A stretch of 64,000 nucleotides of DNA from NCBI RefSeq assembly GCF_001544695.2, contig NZ_FCOM02000003.1, forward strand, positions 186,001 to 250,000. The letters run 5' to 3'. This DNA comes from Caballeronia arvi (GTDB lineage Bacteria; Pseudomonadota; Gammaproteobacteria; Burkholderiales; Burkholderiaceae). This document shows, piece after piece, positions 1 through 7,576 of the stretch. How positions within the stretch are numbered: the first letter of the stretch is position 1; each line of letters opens with the position of its first letter. Made by a program: the position numbers and the translations under genes. Below the pieces are notes generated by a model that saw nothing but the letters and a program-made list of their open reading frames with translations, was not told the origin of the DNA and did no database searches.

Positions 1-131
1 TGCTCTGGCTGCCGTTTTATAACGACACGCATCCTTCATTCGCGGGATTCCCGTTCTTCTACTGGTATCAGTTTCTGTGGGTGCCGCTCACGTCGCTCCT
101 GCTTTATGTCGTGTACAGGGGCCTGAAATGA
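1..131 (+). CDS. DUF3311-type small membrane protein (C-terminal end only)
   Basis: The gene begins upstream of the window; only its last 42 codons are visible. They encode a hydrophobic, aromatic-rich stretch (FFYWYQFLWVPL) followed by a short basic end (VYRGLK). This resembles the second membrane helix of DUF3311 proteins, which are small membrane proteins commonly encoded just before sodium/solute symporters. The stop codon overlaps the start of the next gene (ATGA, 128-131), so the two are probably translationally coupled. The family role is not well defined; an accessory role for the symporter is inferred from gene order. Confidence 0.75.
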   Translation, partial: LWLPFYNDTHPSFAGFPFFYWYQFLWVPLTSLLLYVVYRGLK

Positions 132-1609
132 ACGAACTCACGCCAGTCGATCCGGTTGCGATGACCATTTTCATCGCGTTCTTCGTCCTCGTTACCGTCG
201 TCGGCTTTTTTGCCGCGCGCTGGAAACGCGGCGATCTCACGCAGCTCCACGAATGGGGCCTGGGCGGCCGCCAGTTCGGCGTGTTGATCTCATGGTTTCT
301 GGTCGGCGGAGATTTCTATACGGCATATACCGTGATCGCCGTGCCTGCACTGGTTTATTCGGTTGGGGCATACGGCTTCTTTGCGCTGCCCTATACGATC
401 ATCGTCTATCCGTTCGTGTTCGCGGTGATGCCCAAGCTATGGAAGATCGCGCACGCGAAGAATCACATCACCGGCGCAGATTATGTGCACGGCGAATACG
501 GCGGCAAGTGGTTTCCGGCCGCGGTCGCGCTGACAGGCATCGTCGCGACGATGCCGTATATCGCGCTGCAACTCGTCGGCATGCAGGTGGTCATCAAAGG
601 GCTCGGCGTGACGGGCGAGTTGCCGCTCATCGTCGCGTTCGTGATCCTCGCGCTCTATACCTACACGAGCGGCTTGCGGGCGCCCGCCATGATCGCGTTC
701 GTCAAGGACATCATGATCTACATCGTCGTGATAGCGGCCGTGTGGCTCATTCCACTGAAGCTCGGCGGTTATGCGCATGTGTTCGATTCCGCCGATCAAT
801 ACTTCAAGGCAAAAGGCGGTCCGACCGGCATCATTCTCCAGCCGGGTCAATTCACGGCGTACGCATCGCTCGCGCTCGGTTCGGCGCTTGCCGCCTTCAT
901 GTATCCGCATACGATGACCGCGGTGCTGTCCTCGTCGTCAGCGATGACTGTGCGCAAGAACGCGATCTTTCTGCCCGCCTATACATTGCTGCTCGGCCTG
1001 ATCGCGCTATTGGGTTATATGGCGATCGCGGCGGGCGTGCATGTTAAATCGGCGTCCGATGTCGTGCCGGCGTTATTCGGCACGCTATTCCCTTCGTGGT
1101 TCGTCGGCTTTGCAGCGGCGGCAATCGCGATCAGCGCGCTCGTGCCGGCCGCGATCATGTCGATCGGTGCGGCGAATCTCTTCACGCGCAACTTGTGGCG
1201 TCCGTTGGTATCGCCCGACATGTCGCCCGCTGCCGAAGCATCGACCGCGAAGGTCGCGTCGCTCGTCGTGAAGTTCGGCGCGTTGCTCTTCATCGTGTTC
1301 CTGCCCACGCAGTATGCGATCGATCTTCAACTGCTCGGCGGCGTGTGGATCCTGCAGATCTTCCCGGCTATCGTGTTCACGCTCTTCACTCGTCGATTGA
1401 CTACGCCGGGCCTCTTTCTCGGCTGGCTACTCGGCATCGTGCTAGGCACGGGTCTCGCAATCTCGCAAGGGCTCAAACCGGTCTATGTCCTGCATCTCGG
1501 TGACGCGGCCTGGCCGATCTATATCGGGTTGATCGCTTTGGTCGTGAATATCGCGGTGACGTTTGCCGTCTCGCTCGTCACGCGGCGCAGTATCGTGCCT
1601 GCGATTTAA
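128..1609 (+). CDS. Sodium/solute symporter, monocarboxylate type (MctP-like)
   Basis: A 493-residue inner-membrane protein of the sodium:solute symporter family with about 13 hydrophobic segments. It begins with a helix near residues 10-30, and the GGRQFG and GGDFYTAYT region typical of the family follows. The ATG at 128 is chosen because it overlaps the upstream stop (ATGA) and starts just before the first helix; a longer frame from 77 would overlap the upstream gene. Pairing with a DUF3311 protein is typical of MctP-like carriers of lactate, pyruvate and related monocarboxylates. The substrate here is inferred from that similarity only. Confidence 0.85.
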   Translation: MNELTPVDPVAMTIFIAFFVLVTVVGFFAARWKRGDLTQLHEWGLGGRQFGVLISWFLVGGDFYTAYTVIAVPALVYSVGAYGFFALPYTIIVYPFVFAVMPKLWKIAHAKNHITGADYVHGEYGGKWFPAAVALTGIVATMPYIALQLVGMQVVIKGLGVTGELPLIVAFVILALYTYTSGLRAPAMIAFVKDIMIYIVVIAAVWLIPLKLGGYAHVFDSADQYFKAKGGPTGIILQPGQFTAYASLALGSALAAFMYPHTMTAVLSSSSAMTVRKNAIFLPAYTLLLGLIALLGYMAIAAGVHVKSASDVVPALFGTLFPSWFVGFAAAAIAISALVPAAIMSIGAANLFTRNLWRPLVSPDMSPAAEASTAKVASLVVKFGALLFIVFLPTQYAIDLQLLGGVWILQIFPAIVFTLFTRRLTTPGLFLGWLLGIVLGTGLAISQGLKPVYVLHLGDAAWPIYIGLIALVVNIAVTFAVSLVTRRSIVPAI

Positions 1610-1624
1610 AGGCTCGATGATTCG

Positions 1625-1657
1625 ACATGCCCGGCGCGTCTCTTGCGTCGGGCATGT
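1625..1657 (+). terminator. Hairpin after the symporter gene
   Basis: The arms at 1625-1637 and 1645-1657 pair over 13 bp (ACATGCCCG..., one G-U) around a 7-nt loop, 15 nt after the symporter stop. The following bases are only weakly T-rich (GTTTCG), so termination may be partial. The hairpin also argues against any start for the next gene inside it. Confidence 0.6.
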
Positions 1658-1713
1658 GTTTCGACGGCAGTGATACCATCGGCGTCGAGCCCACTCCCGA
1701 CGCACTGCGTGTC

Positions 1714-2673
1714 ATGACCGCAAGCGATAACATTTCGGCCTCGTCTTCGATCACTAACGCCGTCTTCGCGCAAGGCAAGCTATCCATCGGCATTACGTTG
1801 CCTATAACCGGTGACGATCAAGGCGTCGTCGACTTCAGCGAGCAGATAGCACTTGCGCAACTCGCCGACCGGCTCGGCTTTCGCGCGCTCTGGGTCCGCG
1901 ACGTGCCGCTCAATAGCATCGATTACCCCGATCCGGTCGGACATCTCGATCCGTGGGTACTGCTCGGCGCGCTTGCATCGAATACGGAACACATCGCGCT
2001 TATCAGCGGCGCGATCGTATTGACACTCAGACATCCGCTCCATGTCGCGAAGGGCGCAATTTCCGTCGACACGCTCTCTCGAGGACGCTTCATTCTCGGC
2101 GTCGGTTCGGGCGATCGTCCACCGGAATATGCCGCATTCGGCCGCGATCCCGAAGAGCGACGCGATCTCTACAGAAGACATTGGGAAACGCTCGCGGCAG
2201 CCGTTACCGTGCCTTCGCGCGTGATTCCCGACGCGTCGCCCGAAGGCGCGCCCGAGTTCTATCTCTTGCCTCGCCCGCATGCGTCGATTCCAATGCTTGC
2301 CGTGGGCTCGGGCGGTCAGAGCGTCGACTGGATCGCACGGCACTCGCTCGGCTGGATGACCTATCATCGCGAGCCGCAGGCGCAGCGCGGGCGCTATAGC
2401 ATGTGGCGCGCCGCCGTCGATCGCGCGGCTTCCGGCGCCTTTCGCGCGTTCGGCGTTGCCATGCGGCTCGATCTCGTCGAAGATGCCGACGAGCCTGCAA
2501 CCGATATCTCGCTCGGCTATCGCACGGGACATCGCGGGCTCGCGGCCATCTTGCGCGATATGCGCGAGAGCGGCACGCATCATGTCACGCTCAACATCAC
2601 ATCGGAGCGACGGCCCGCGCGCGATATCATCGAGGAAGTCGCCGCACATGTGCTTCCCGAGTTTCATCGCTGA
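1714..2673 (+). CDS. LLM-class (luciferase-like) flavin-dependent oxidoreductase
   Basis: A 319-residue bacterial-luciferase-like TIM-barrel protein that would use FMNH2 or F420-type flavin to oxidise a small substrate. The family pattern is visible: an N-terminal strand (LSIGITLPI), the ADRLGFRALWVRD segment, HPLHVAKGA, and the flavin phosphate-binding region SRGRFILGVGSGDRP. It most resembles the TIGR03571-type luciferase-like oxidoreductases. The frame extends upstream to 1627, but that start lies inside a hairpin, so ATG 1714 is preferred; no strong ribosome site is seen. The amidase gene starts 26 nt downstream, so the two probably form an operon that modifies and then hydrolyses an amide or nitrogen heterocycle (inference). 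Confidence 0.8.
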   Translation: MTASDNISASSSITNAVFAQGKLSIGITLPITGDDQGVVDFSEQIALAQLADRLGFRALWVRDVPLNSIDYPDPVGHLDPWVLLGALASNTEHIALISGAIVLTLRHPLHVAKGAISVDTLSRGRFILGVGSGDRPPEYAAFGRDPEERRDLYRRHWETLAAAVTVPSRVIPDASPEGAPEFYLLPRPHASIPMLAVGSGGQSVDWIARHSLGWMTYHREPQAQRGRYSMWRAAVDRAASGAFRAFGVAMRLDLVEDADEPATDISLGYRTGHRGLAAILRDMRESGTHHVTLNITSERRPARDIIEEVAAHVLPEFHR

Positions 2674-2699
2674 TCTGCTCGTTTATTCCCGACAAGACC

Positions 2700-4172
2700 A
2701 TGACCGCACTCGACGCAAATTCCGCTTGCCCGCCCAGCGACGATATCGTTTCGCTCGATGCCGTCGCGCTTTCGCGAGCTATCCATGCACGCGACATCTC
2801 CTGCGTCGAAGTGATGAAGGCCTACCTCGCGCAGATCGATCGCCTGAACCCGATGGTCAATGCTATCGTCGCGATGCAGAATCGCGATGCCGTGCTTGCG
2901 CTATCCGCCGAACGCGACGCACAGTTATCCAAAGGCGAAAGCCTCGGCCCTCTGCATGGCTTTCCACAAGCGCCCAAAGATATTCTGCCGGTTGCCGGCA
3001 TGGTCACGACGAAAGGCTCGCCCATTTACGCAGACCTTGTCAGTCAGGTCGATGCGGTGGTATTCGAGCGCGCGCGCAAAGCGGGCGCAATCTTTATCGG
3101 CCGCACGAATTCGCCCGAATTCGGCCTGGGCGGTCACACCTATAACCCGGTGTACGGAACCACACGCAATGCATTCGACCCGTCGCGCTCGGCGGGCGGC
3201 AGCAGCGGCGGCGCAGCCGTGTCCGTTGCATTGCGCATGCTGCCGTGCGCAGACGGTTCGGACATGATGGGTTCGCTGCGCACGCCTGCCGCATTCAACA
3301 ATGTCTTTGGTTTTCGCACGACGCCGGGATGCGTGCCTTATGCACCCAGCGACGATGTGTTCTTTCAGCAATTCAGCGTAGCCGGCCCGATTGCGCGAAA
3401 CATTCCCGATCTCGGCTTGTTGCTATCCGTGCAGGCGGGCTTCGATGCGCGTGCGCCGCTATCGCGCAGAAGCGACAACCCTGCCGATTTCACCGACTCG
3501 CTGGAGCGCGACAGACGCGGCGCACGCATCGGCTGGCTGGGCGATTTGAATGGACGTTTGCCGACCGAAGCAAGTTTGATGGACACGTACGTATCGGCGC
3601 TGCGCCACTTCGAGACCGCGGGTTGCATCGTCGAACCCGCACACCTCGACTTCGATTTCGATCTTCTCTGGAACGCGTGGATGGATTTGCGTAGCCTCAC
3701 GTTCTCCGGCACGAATGCGCCGCTCTATCGCGACGCTGAGAAACGCAAGCTGCTCAAACCCGAAGCAATATGGGAAATCGAACGGGGGCTGAAGTTATCG
3801 GGCGAAGATGTATCGCGAGCCGTCCGTGTCCGCGCAGCCTGGTATCAGGCAATCAACGCGCTGTTCGATCGCTTCGATTATCTCGTGATGCCCTCGGCTC
3901 AAGTCTTTCCATTCGACGCCGGACTGGACTGGCCTCACGTTATCGCGGATCGGGAGATGGATACCTATCATCGCTGGATGGAAACCGTCGTTCCGGCGAC
4001 GATGGCTTCGTTGCCCGCACTGAGCGCCCCGGCCGGCTTCGGCTCAAACGGCTTGCCAGCCGGATTGCAGATCATCGGTCCGACGCAAGGAGATCTGGGC
4101 GTATTGCAGATCGGGCTCGCCTACGACCGCGCAAGTGGATATTCGAGCGCCCGCAGTCCGTTGCTCGGCTGA
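2700..4172 (+). CDS. Amidase, amidase-signature family
   Basis: A 490-residue cytoplasmic amide hydrolase with the Ser-cisSer-Lys triad. Lys93 lies in APKDI, the cis-Ser is in AGGSSGG (about residue 169), and the nucleophile Ser192 is in GSLRTPA. The start at ATG 2700 gives a normal family N-terminus; the same frame is open upstream, but that part overlaps the flavin oxidoreductase and is spurious. The gene is 26 nt after the oxidoreductase. Substrate preference cannot be read from sequence; GatA is unlikely because no gatB or gatC accompanies it. Confidence 0.88.
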   Translation: MTALDANSACPPSDDIVSLDAVALSRAIHARDISCVEVMKAYLAQIDRLNPMVNAIVAMQNRDAVLALSAERDAQLSKGESLGPLHGFPQAPKDILPVAGMVTTKGSPIYADLVSQVDAVVFERARKAGAIFIGRTNSPEFGLGGHTYNPVYGTTRNAFDPSRSAGGSSGGAAVSVALRMLPCADGSDMMGSLRTPAAFNNVFGFRTTPGCVPYAPSDDVFFQQFSVAGPIARNIPDLGLLLSVQAGFDARAPLSRRSDNPADFTDSLERDRRGARIGWLGDLNGRLPTEASLMDTYVSALRHFETAGCIVEPAHLDFDFDLLWNAWMDLRSLTFSGTNAPLYRDAEKRKLLKPEAIWEIERGLKLSGEDVSRAVRVRAAWYQAINALFDRFDYLVMPSAQVFPFDAGLDWPHVIADREMDTYHRWMETVVPATMASLPALSAPAGFGSNGLPAGLQIIGPTQGDLGVLQIGLAYDRASGYSSARSPLLG

Positions 4173-4186
4173 CGGATCGCGAGTTA

Positions 4187-4699
4187 TCAGCCGGCAGCGC
4201 TTTGGGCGTTCTTGCGCGTGGCTTTCTTTGCCGCCGTGCGGCCGACGCGTTTCGCCGGTTTCTTGGACGCTGCGCGCGAAGCACGCGATCCCGATACCGC
4301 GTGTCCCCGTCGAGCGCTTTTCTTTGGCGCGCCCGAGCGTGATGCGGAACCGGCAGCGCCATTGATCAAATACACGCTGCGATCCGACGCATCCTTGATC
4401 CAACCGGGCGGGCGCGCATGACCGCTCCACGTGGCGCCCGTTTCCGGGTCACGATACTTGGGCGGAAGTTTGGATGTCGCTTTTTTCCTCGTGCCGGATG
4501 AATTCCCCGCGCCGGGCGGACGGCCGCGCTTCTTGCCGGTCCCTGAGCCGGCTTTCGCGAGATCGGCTGCAGTCAGGCCATATTCGTCCATCATTGCCCG
4601 AATCTGGGCGATGACTTCGACCGACTTTTTCTCGCGCAATGCATCCGCGCGGCGCTGCAATTTCTGAATCTGGCCTTCCAGTTGTGCCAATGTAGCCAT
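4187..4699 (-). CDS. H-NS family nucleoid protein with long basic tail
   Basis: A 170-residue DNA-binding protein. An N-terminal coiled-coil oligomerisation segment (residues 1-45) is followed by an AT-hook-like KKRGRPPGAG and the H-NS DNA-binding core (YRDPETGATWSG, PGWIKD). About 50 residues rich in Ala, Lys, Arg and Ser follow, resembling eukaryotic histone H1 tails. The start at 4699 is supported by a strong ribosome site (GAGGAGGGAAG) directly before it. Such proteins silence AT-rich acquired DNA; Burkholderia genomes carry many paralogs. It is convergent with the amidase gene, with 14 nt between stops. Confidence 0.9.
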   Translation of the reverse strand: MATLAQLEGQIQKLQRRADALREKKSVEVIAQIRAMMDEYGLTAADLAKAGSGTGKKRGRPPGAGNSSGTRKKATSKLPPKYRDPETGATWSGHARPPGWIKDASDRSVYLINGAAGSASRSGAPKKSARRGHAVSGSRASRAASKKPAKRVGRTAAKKATRKNAQSAAG

Positions 4700-5062
4700 C
4701 TTCCCTCCTCTATCGTCCTGCATAACTTTGCCAGGCAGCGCGGTGAACGGGCATTGCCGTTCATCTAATGAATCGATTCGATGTTTTATTTCTGCCACAA
4801 GCGAATCTTAATCGCGCAATGCAATGATAAGCACTCTTGTGCAAAGATTATTTGCCGACATCCGGATTTTCTAAAGTGCATATCATCAGCGTCTTTGATC
4901 CACGCATCGGATGTATGCGACTGTGACGCTGCCGATCGAGAGCCTGATGATGTCATCGCGACGTTACGCAAACGTCGTGCACGCTCCGTCCTCGCACCGG
5001 CACCGGCGCGCTCGAATGACAGACGCGTGCGTTGCACACGCGTCCCGATAATTCGCAGTCGA
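4700..5062. other. Intergenic region upstream of the H-NS gene
   Basis: 363 bases with no convincing gene. The part nearest the H-NS start (about 4770-4880) is clearly more AT-rich than the surroundings and presumably holds the H-NS promoter. No perfect operator palindrome was recognised. Confidence 0.5.
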
Positions 5063-5503
5063 TCAATCGGAAACGACGCTCGCTTCCTCTTCCGCGGGCG
5101 TCAGCGCAAGCGCCAGAATCATCGCGCCGCTATTCAAGGGTACCGAGCTGCCGACTCGCCTTGGCCGATAAACCGGCTGTCCACGTCGGATTGTCTGTCC
5201 GCTCAGCGCACAGGTTCCGCGCTTGCGGGCGGTGCAAAGCGCCCAGACCTGCTCCGAATAATTGAACGAAGTGGGATCGTGCCAGGACAGCGCGAGCGTC
5301 GAATCGCTCAGGCGCTCCAGCACGCGAATATTGACGCAATGTCCCTCGGCCGGTCCTGTGCATGGGCTCTTGCCGGGCACATTGCGTACGAGCGATCGTG
5401 TCATCAATGCAAACTTGTCATTCACTTCCAACGGGCGGCTCGAACGGCTGTCGAGCAATGCCAGGGTACGGCTCCAGGGATCCATCAACGATGGATGCTT
5501 CAT
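5063..5503 (-). CDS. DUF3331 domain protein
   Basis: A 146-residue protein of unknown function, matching the DUF3331 family common in Burkholderia-type genomes. Visible features are the conserved LSWHDPT segment, a CTARKRGTCALSG stretch with two cysteines, and IRRGQPVYRPR. The last two look like a small zinc-ribbon-like or treble-clef element, although only two cysteines are in canonical spacing. ATG 5503 has an AGGAGCGGAAC ribosome site. The frame continues 29 codons upstream without a better start. No functional partner is adjacent. Confidence 0.75.
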   Translation of the reverse strand: MKHPSLMDPWSRTLALLDSRSSRPLEVNDKFALMTRSLVRNVPGKSPCTGPAEGHCVNIRVLERLSDSTLALSWHDPTSFNYSEQVWALCTARKRGTCALSGQTIRRGQPVYRPRRVGSSVPLNSGAMILALALTPAEEEASVVSD

Positions 5504-5980
5504 GTTCCGCTCCTGGTAGCGACAACGCACGCCGCAGCAGAAGAAGCCGGAGTGGACGTTGCCGGTGGAGTTCCGGGGAATGCGCCGCACGACCCGCTTC
5601 CTGAGCCGGTATGCAAGCGCCGCTTCGGATGATCGTTCCTAGAGTAGTACACCTGAGCATGCTTTTGTTTTCATTTTTTCGTGGACAAGCTAGAACATCG
5701 CGCCAGCGCCCCGTTGCGCATAGACGGCGGCCTCTTGGAGGCGGCGTAGTGGACAATCGAAGTAATAAGCAGGCAATTAAAGTCCGCAAAAAAGAACGAA
5801 CGTTCGATTTATGAATATCGCCGTCATGTGTGCCGCGCCCGCTGACGCGGCGAAATGGCAAAGAACATGTTCACCCATTCATTTGACCGTTTGCGCACGT
5901 TTCACCCTTATTCGAGGATGCGCGAACTCGCCGATTTCTGACACAATAAAAACCAGTGAACCGTACTCTCCTGTCGAATC
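5504..5980. other. Intergenic region, AT-rich core with palindrome
   Basis: 477 bases between divergent small genes. It contains an AT-rich stretch (5650-5680 and 5750-5815) and a perfect 10-bp palindrome CGAACGTTCG at 5797-5806, a layout typical of a TetR-type operator, but no regulator gene is adjacent. A TTGACC at about 5903 could be part of a promoter for the gene at 5981. A 57-codon frame at 5811-5984 lacks a ribosome site and is not called. Confidence 0.4.
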
Positions 5981-6250
5981 ATGACAAGCAAGATCTCGAT
6001 CCATGCCACCATTTCGGCGGACCGCGCTTCCGTCAGCTTCGTCGCGTTCTCACGCGAGCAGGCCATCCAGTGCAACATCACGCGCAAGGCATTGGAACAG
6101 TGCTTCTGGGCGCCGACGGGCGCGAGCGACGAGCGCCTGCTAAAAGCCCTGAGCGACGGCTATGAGCGCATCAGCGCACGCGTGCATCGAAAGTTTCTTG
6201 CGCATCCTTCCAGTTCGGTTCATCTCGACGTCGTCGATTTTGCGTCCTGA
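5981..6250 (+). CDS. DUF1488-like small protein
   Basis: An 89-residue protein. The pattern of an N-terminal beta region (VSFVAFSREQAIQCNITRKALE) followed by an alpha-helical half (LSDGYERISARVHRKFLA) resembles DUF1488 proteins, which are about 80-90 residues and of unknown function. The assignment is from pattern only. The gene is monocistronic, convergent with the cytochrome c gene 29 nt away. Confidence 0.55.
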   Translation: MTSKISIHATISADRASVSFVAFSREQAIQCNITRKALEQCFWAPTGASDERLLKALSDGYERISARVHRKFLAHPSSSVHLDVVDFAS

Positions 6251-6279
6251 GAGCGCTGCCGCACAAACAGCGGCGCCAG

Positions 6280-7566
6280 TCAGCGCGCCGCCTGCGTCGC
6301 CTTGCGTATCTTGCTCACATCATCGATCTGCACAGCCGGCGTGTTGTTATTCCAGGCGCCACGAACGAATGTCAGCACGTCGGCGATCTGCTTGTCGTTC
6401 AACACGGGCGCGTAACGCGGCATCGGATAAGGCGCGGGCACGCCATGCAGCACGAGATCGCCGGTGCCATTCAGCGTGACGTTGATCAGCGACGATGCGT
6501 CCTTCTCCAGCACATTCGGATTGCCCGCGAGCGGCGCGAGCATCGGCGCAAAGCCGCGGCCGTCCGCGCCGTGACAATGCATGCAGTAGACGGTATATAG
6601 CCGCGCGCCCGAATCCGTTGCGGCCGGGCGCGTCAAAGAAACCTTGCTCGCTTTTGCATCGTATGAATAAGGCGCGCGCGTATCGCCTCCGGATGCGGGC
6701 AACGACTTGAGATAGCGCGCCATCGCGGCGATATCGGTGTCGGTCAATTCTTGCGTGCTGTTATTGATGACGCTCGTCATCGACCCGAATGCCGACGCAT
6801 GCGCGTTGGCGCCTGTCTTTAGAAATGCCGCGATATCTTGCTCGGACCATCGTCCAAGTCCAGTGTTGTGTTCACCCGTCAGATTGGACGCGAACCAGTT
6901 GTCGAGCAGGCCGCCCGTCAGATACGTGCCGCTGTTTTCGTCCAGTCCTTTTTCCTGAAACGCGATGCCGCGCGGCGTGTGACACGAGCCACAATGGCCA
7001 AGTCCCTGAATCAGATAAGCGCCGCGATTCCACGCGACATCTTTTCCGGATTTGTTCTGATAAATTCCTTTGTCGAGAAAGACCGCGTTCCATAGCTTCA
7101 GCGGCCAGCGCATATTGAGCGGCCATTTCATGTCCGGGTCGCGATTGGCCTGTCTCACCGGCGTCACGCCATGCATGAAATACGTGTAGAGCGCATGCAT
7201 GTCTTCGTCGTTGATCTTTGCATACGATGGATAAGGCATCGCCGGATAAAGATTGTGGCCGTCCTTCGCCACGCCCTCACGTAACGCGCGCGCGAAATCT
7301 TCTTCCGTATAGCGACCAATGCCAGTATCCGGGTCCGGTGTGATATTGGTCGTGTAGATCGCGCCCAATGGCGTCATCATCGGCAAGCCGCCTGCGAGGG
7401 GTTTGCCGCGCGGTGCGGAATGACAGGCTATGCAATCGCCCGCCTTCGCGAGATACGCACCGCGCACGACGAGCGCATCGTCGGCGGCGCGTGCGGTAGA
7501 TAGCATGCCCAATGCGACACCCGACGCAAACAGCGCCGCAAAGAGAGGCTTTAGAGCGTTTCTCAT
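6280..7566 (-). CDS. Triheme cytochrome c subunit of a molybdenum dehydrogenase
   Basis: A 428-residue exported protein: a signal peptide ending near ARAADD, then three cytochrome c domains each with a CxxCH heme site (CIACH, CGSCH, CMHCH). This is the layout of the membrane-associated cytochrome subunits that carry electrons from periplasmic alcohol or aldehyde dehydrogenases to the respiratory chain. It starts 10 nt after the Mo subunit stop, as the last gene of a three-gene operon. It therefore likely accepts electrons from that enzyme rather than from a PQQ dehydrogenase. Confidence 0.9.
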   Translation of the reverse strand: MRNALKPLFAALFASGVALGMLSTARAADDALVVRGAYLAKAGDCIACHSAPRGKPLAGGLPMMTPLGAIYTTNITPDPDTGIGRYTEEDFARALREGVAKDGHNLYPAMPYPSYAKINDEDMHALYTYFMHGVTPVRQANRDPDMKWPLNMRWPLKLWNAVFLDKGIYQNKSGKDVAWNRGAYLIQGLGHCGSCHTPRGIAFQEKGLDENSGTYLTGGLLDNWFASNLTGEHNTGLGRWSEQDIAAFLKTGANAHASAFGSMTSVINNSTQELTDTDIAAMARYLKSLPASGGDTRAPYSYDAKASKVSLTRPAATDSGARLYTVYCMHCHGADGRGFAPMLAPLAGNPNVLEKDASSLINVTLNGTGDLVLHGVPAPYPMPRYAPVLNDKQIADVLTFVRGAWNNNTPAVQIDDVSKIRKATQAAR

Positions 7567-7576
7567 GACGGCCTCC

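Noticed and set aside
1627-1713. Longer N-terminus of the luciferase-like gene
   Set aside because: The start would lie inside a 13-bp hairpin and the added residues do not match the family.
5797-5806. CGAACGTTCG as a TetR operator
   Set aside because: The palindrome is perfect but short, and no TetR-type gene is adjacent; kept only as a note in the intergenic entry.
5811-5984. 57-codon frame whose stop overlaps the DUF1488-like start (ATGA)
   Set aside because: No ribosome site, no protein-like pattern, and a single overlap is weak evidence by itself.
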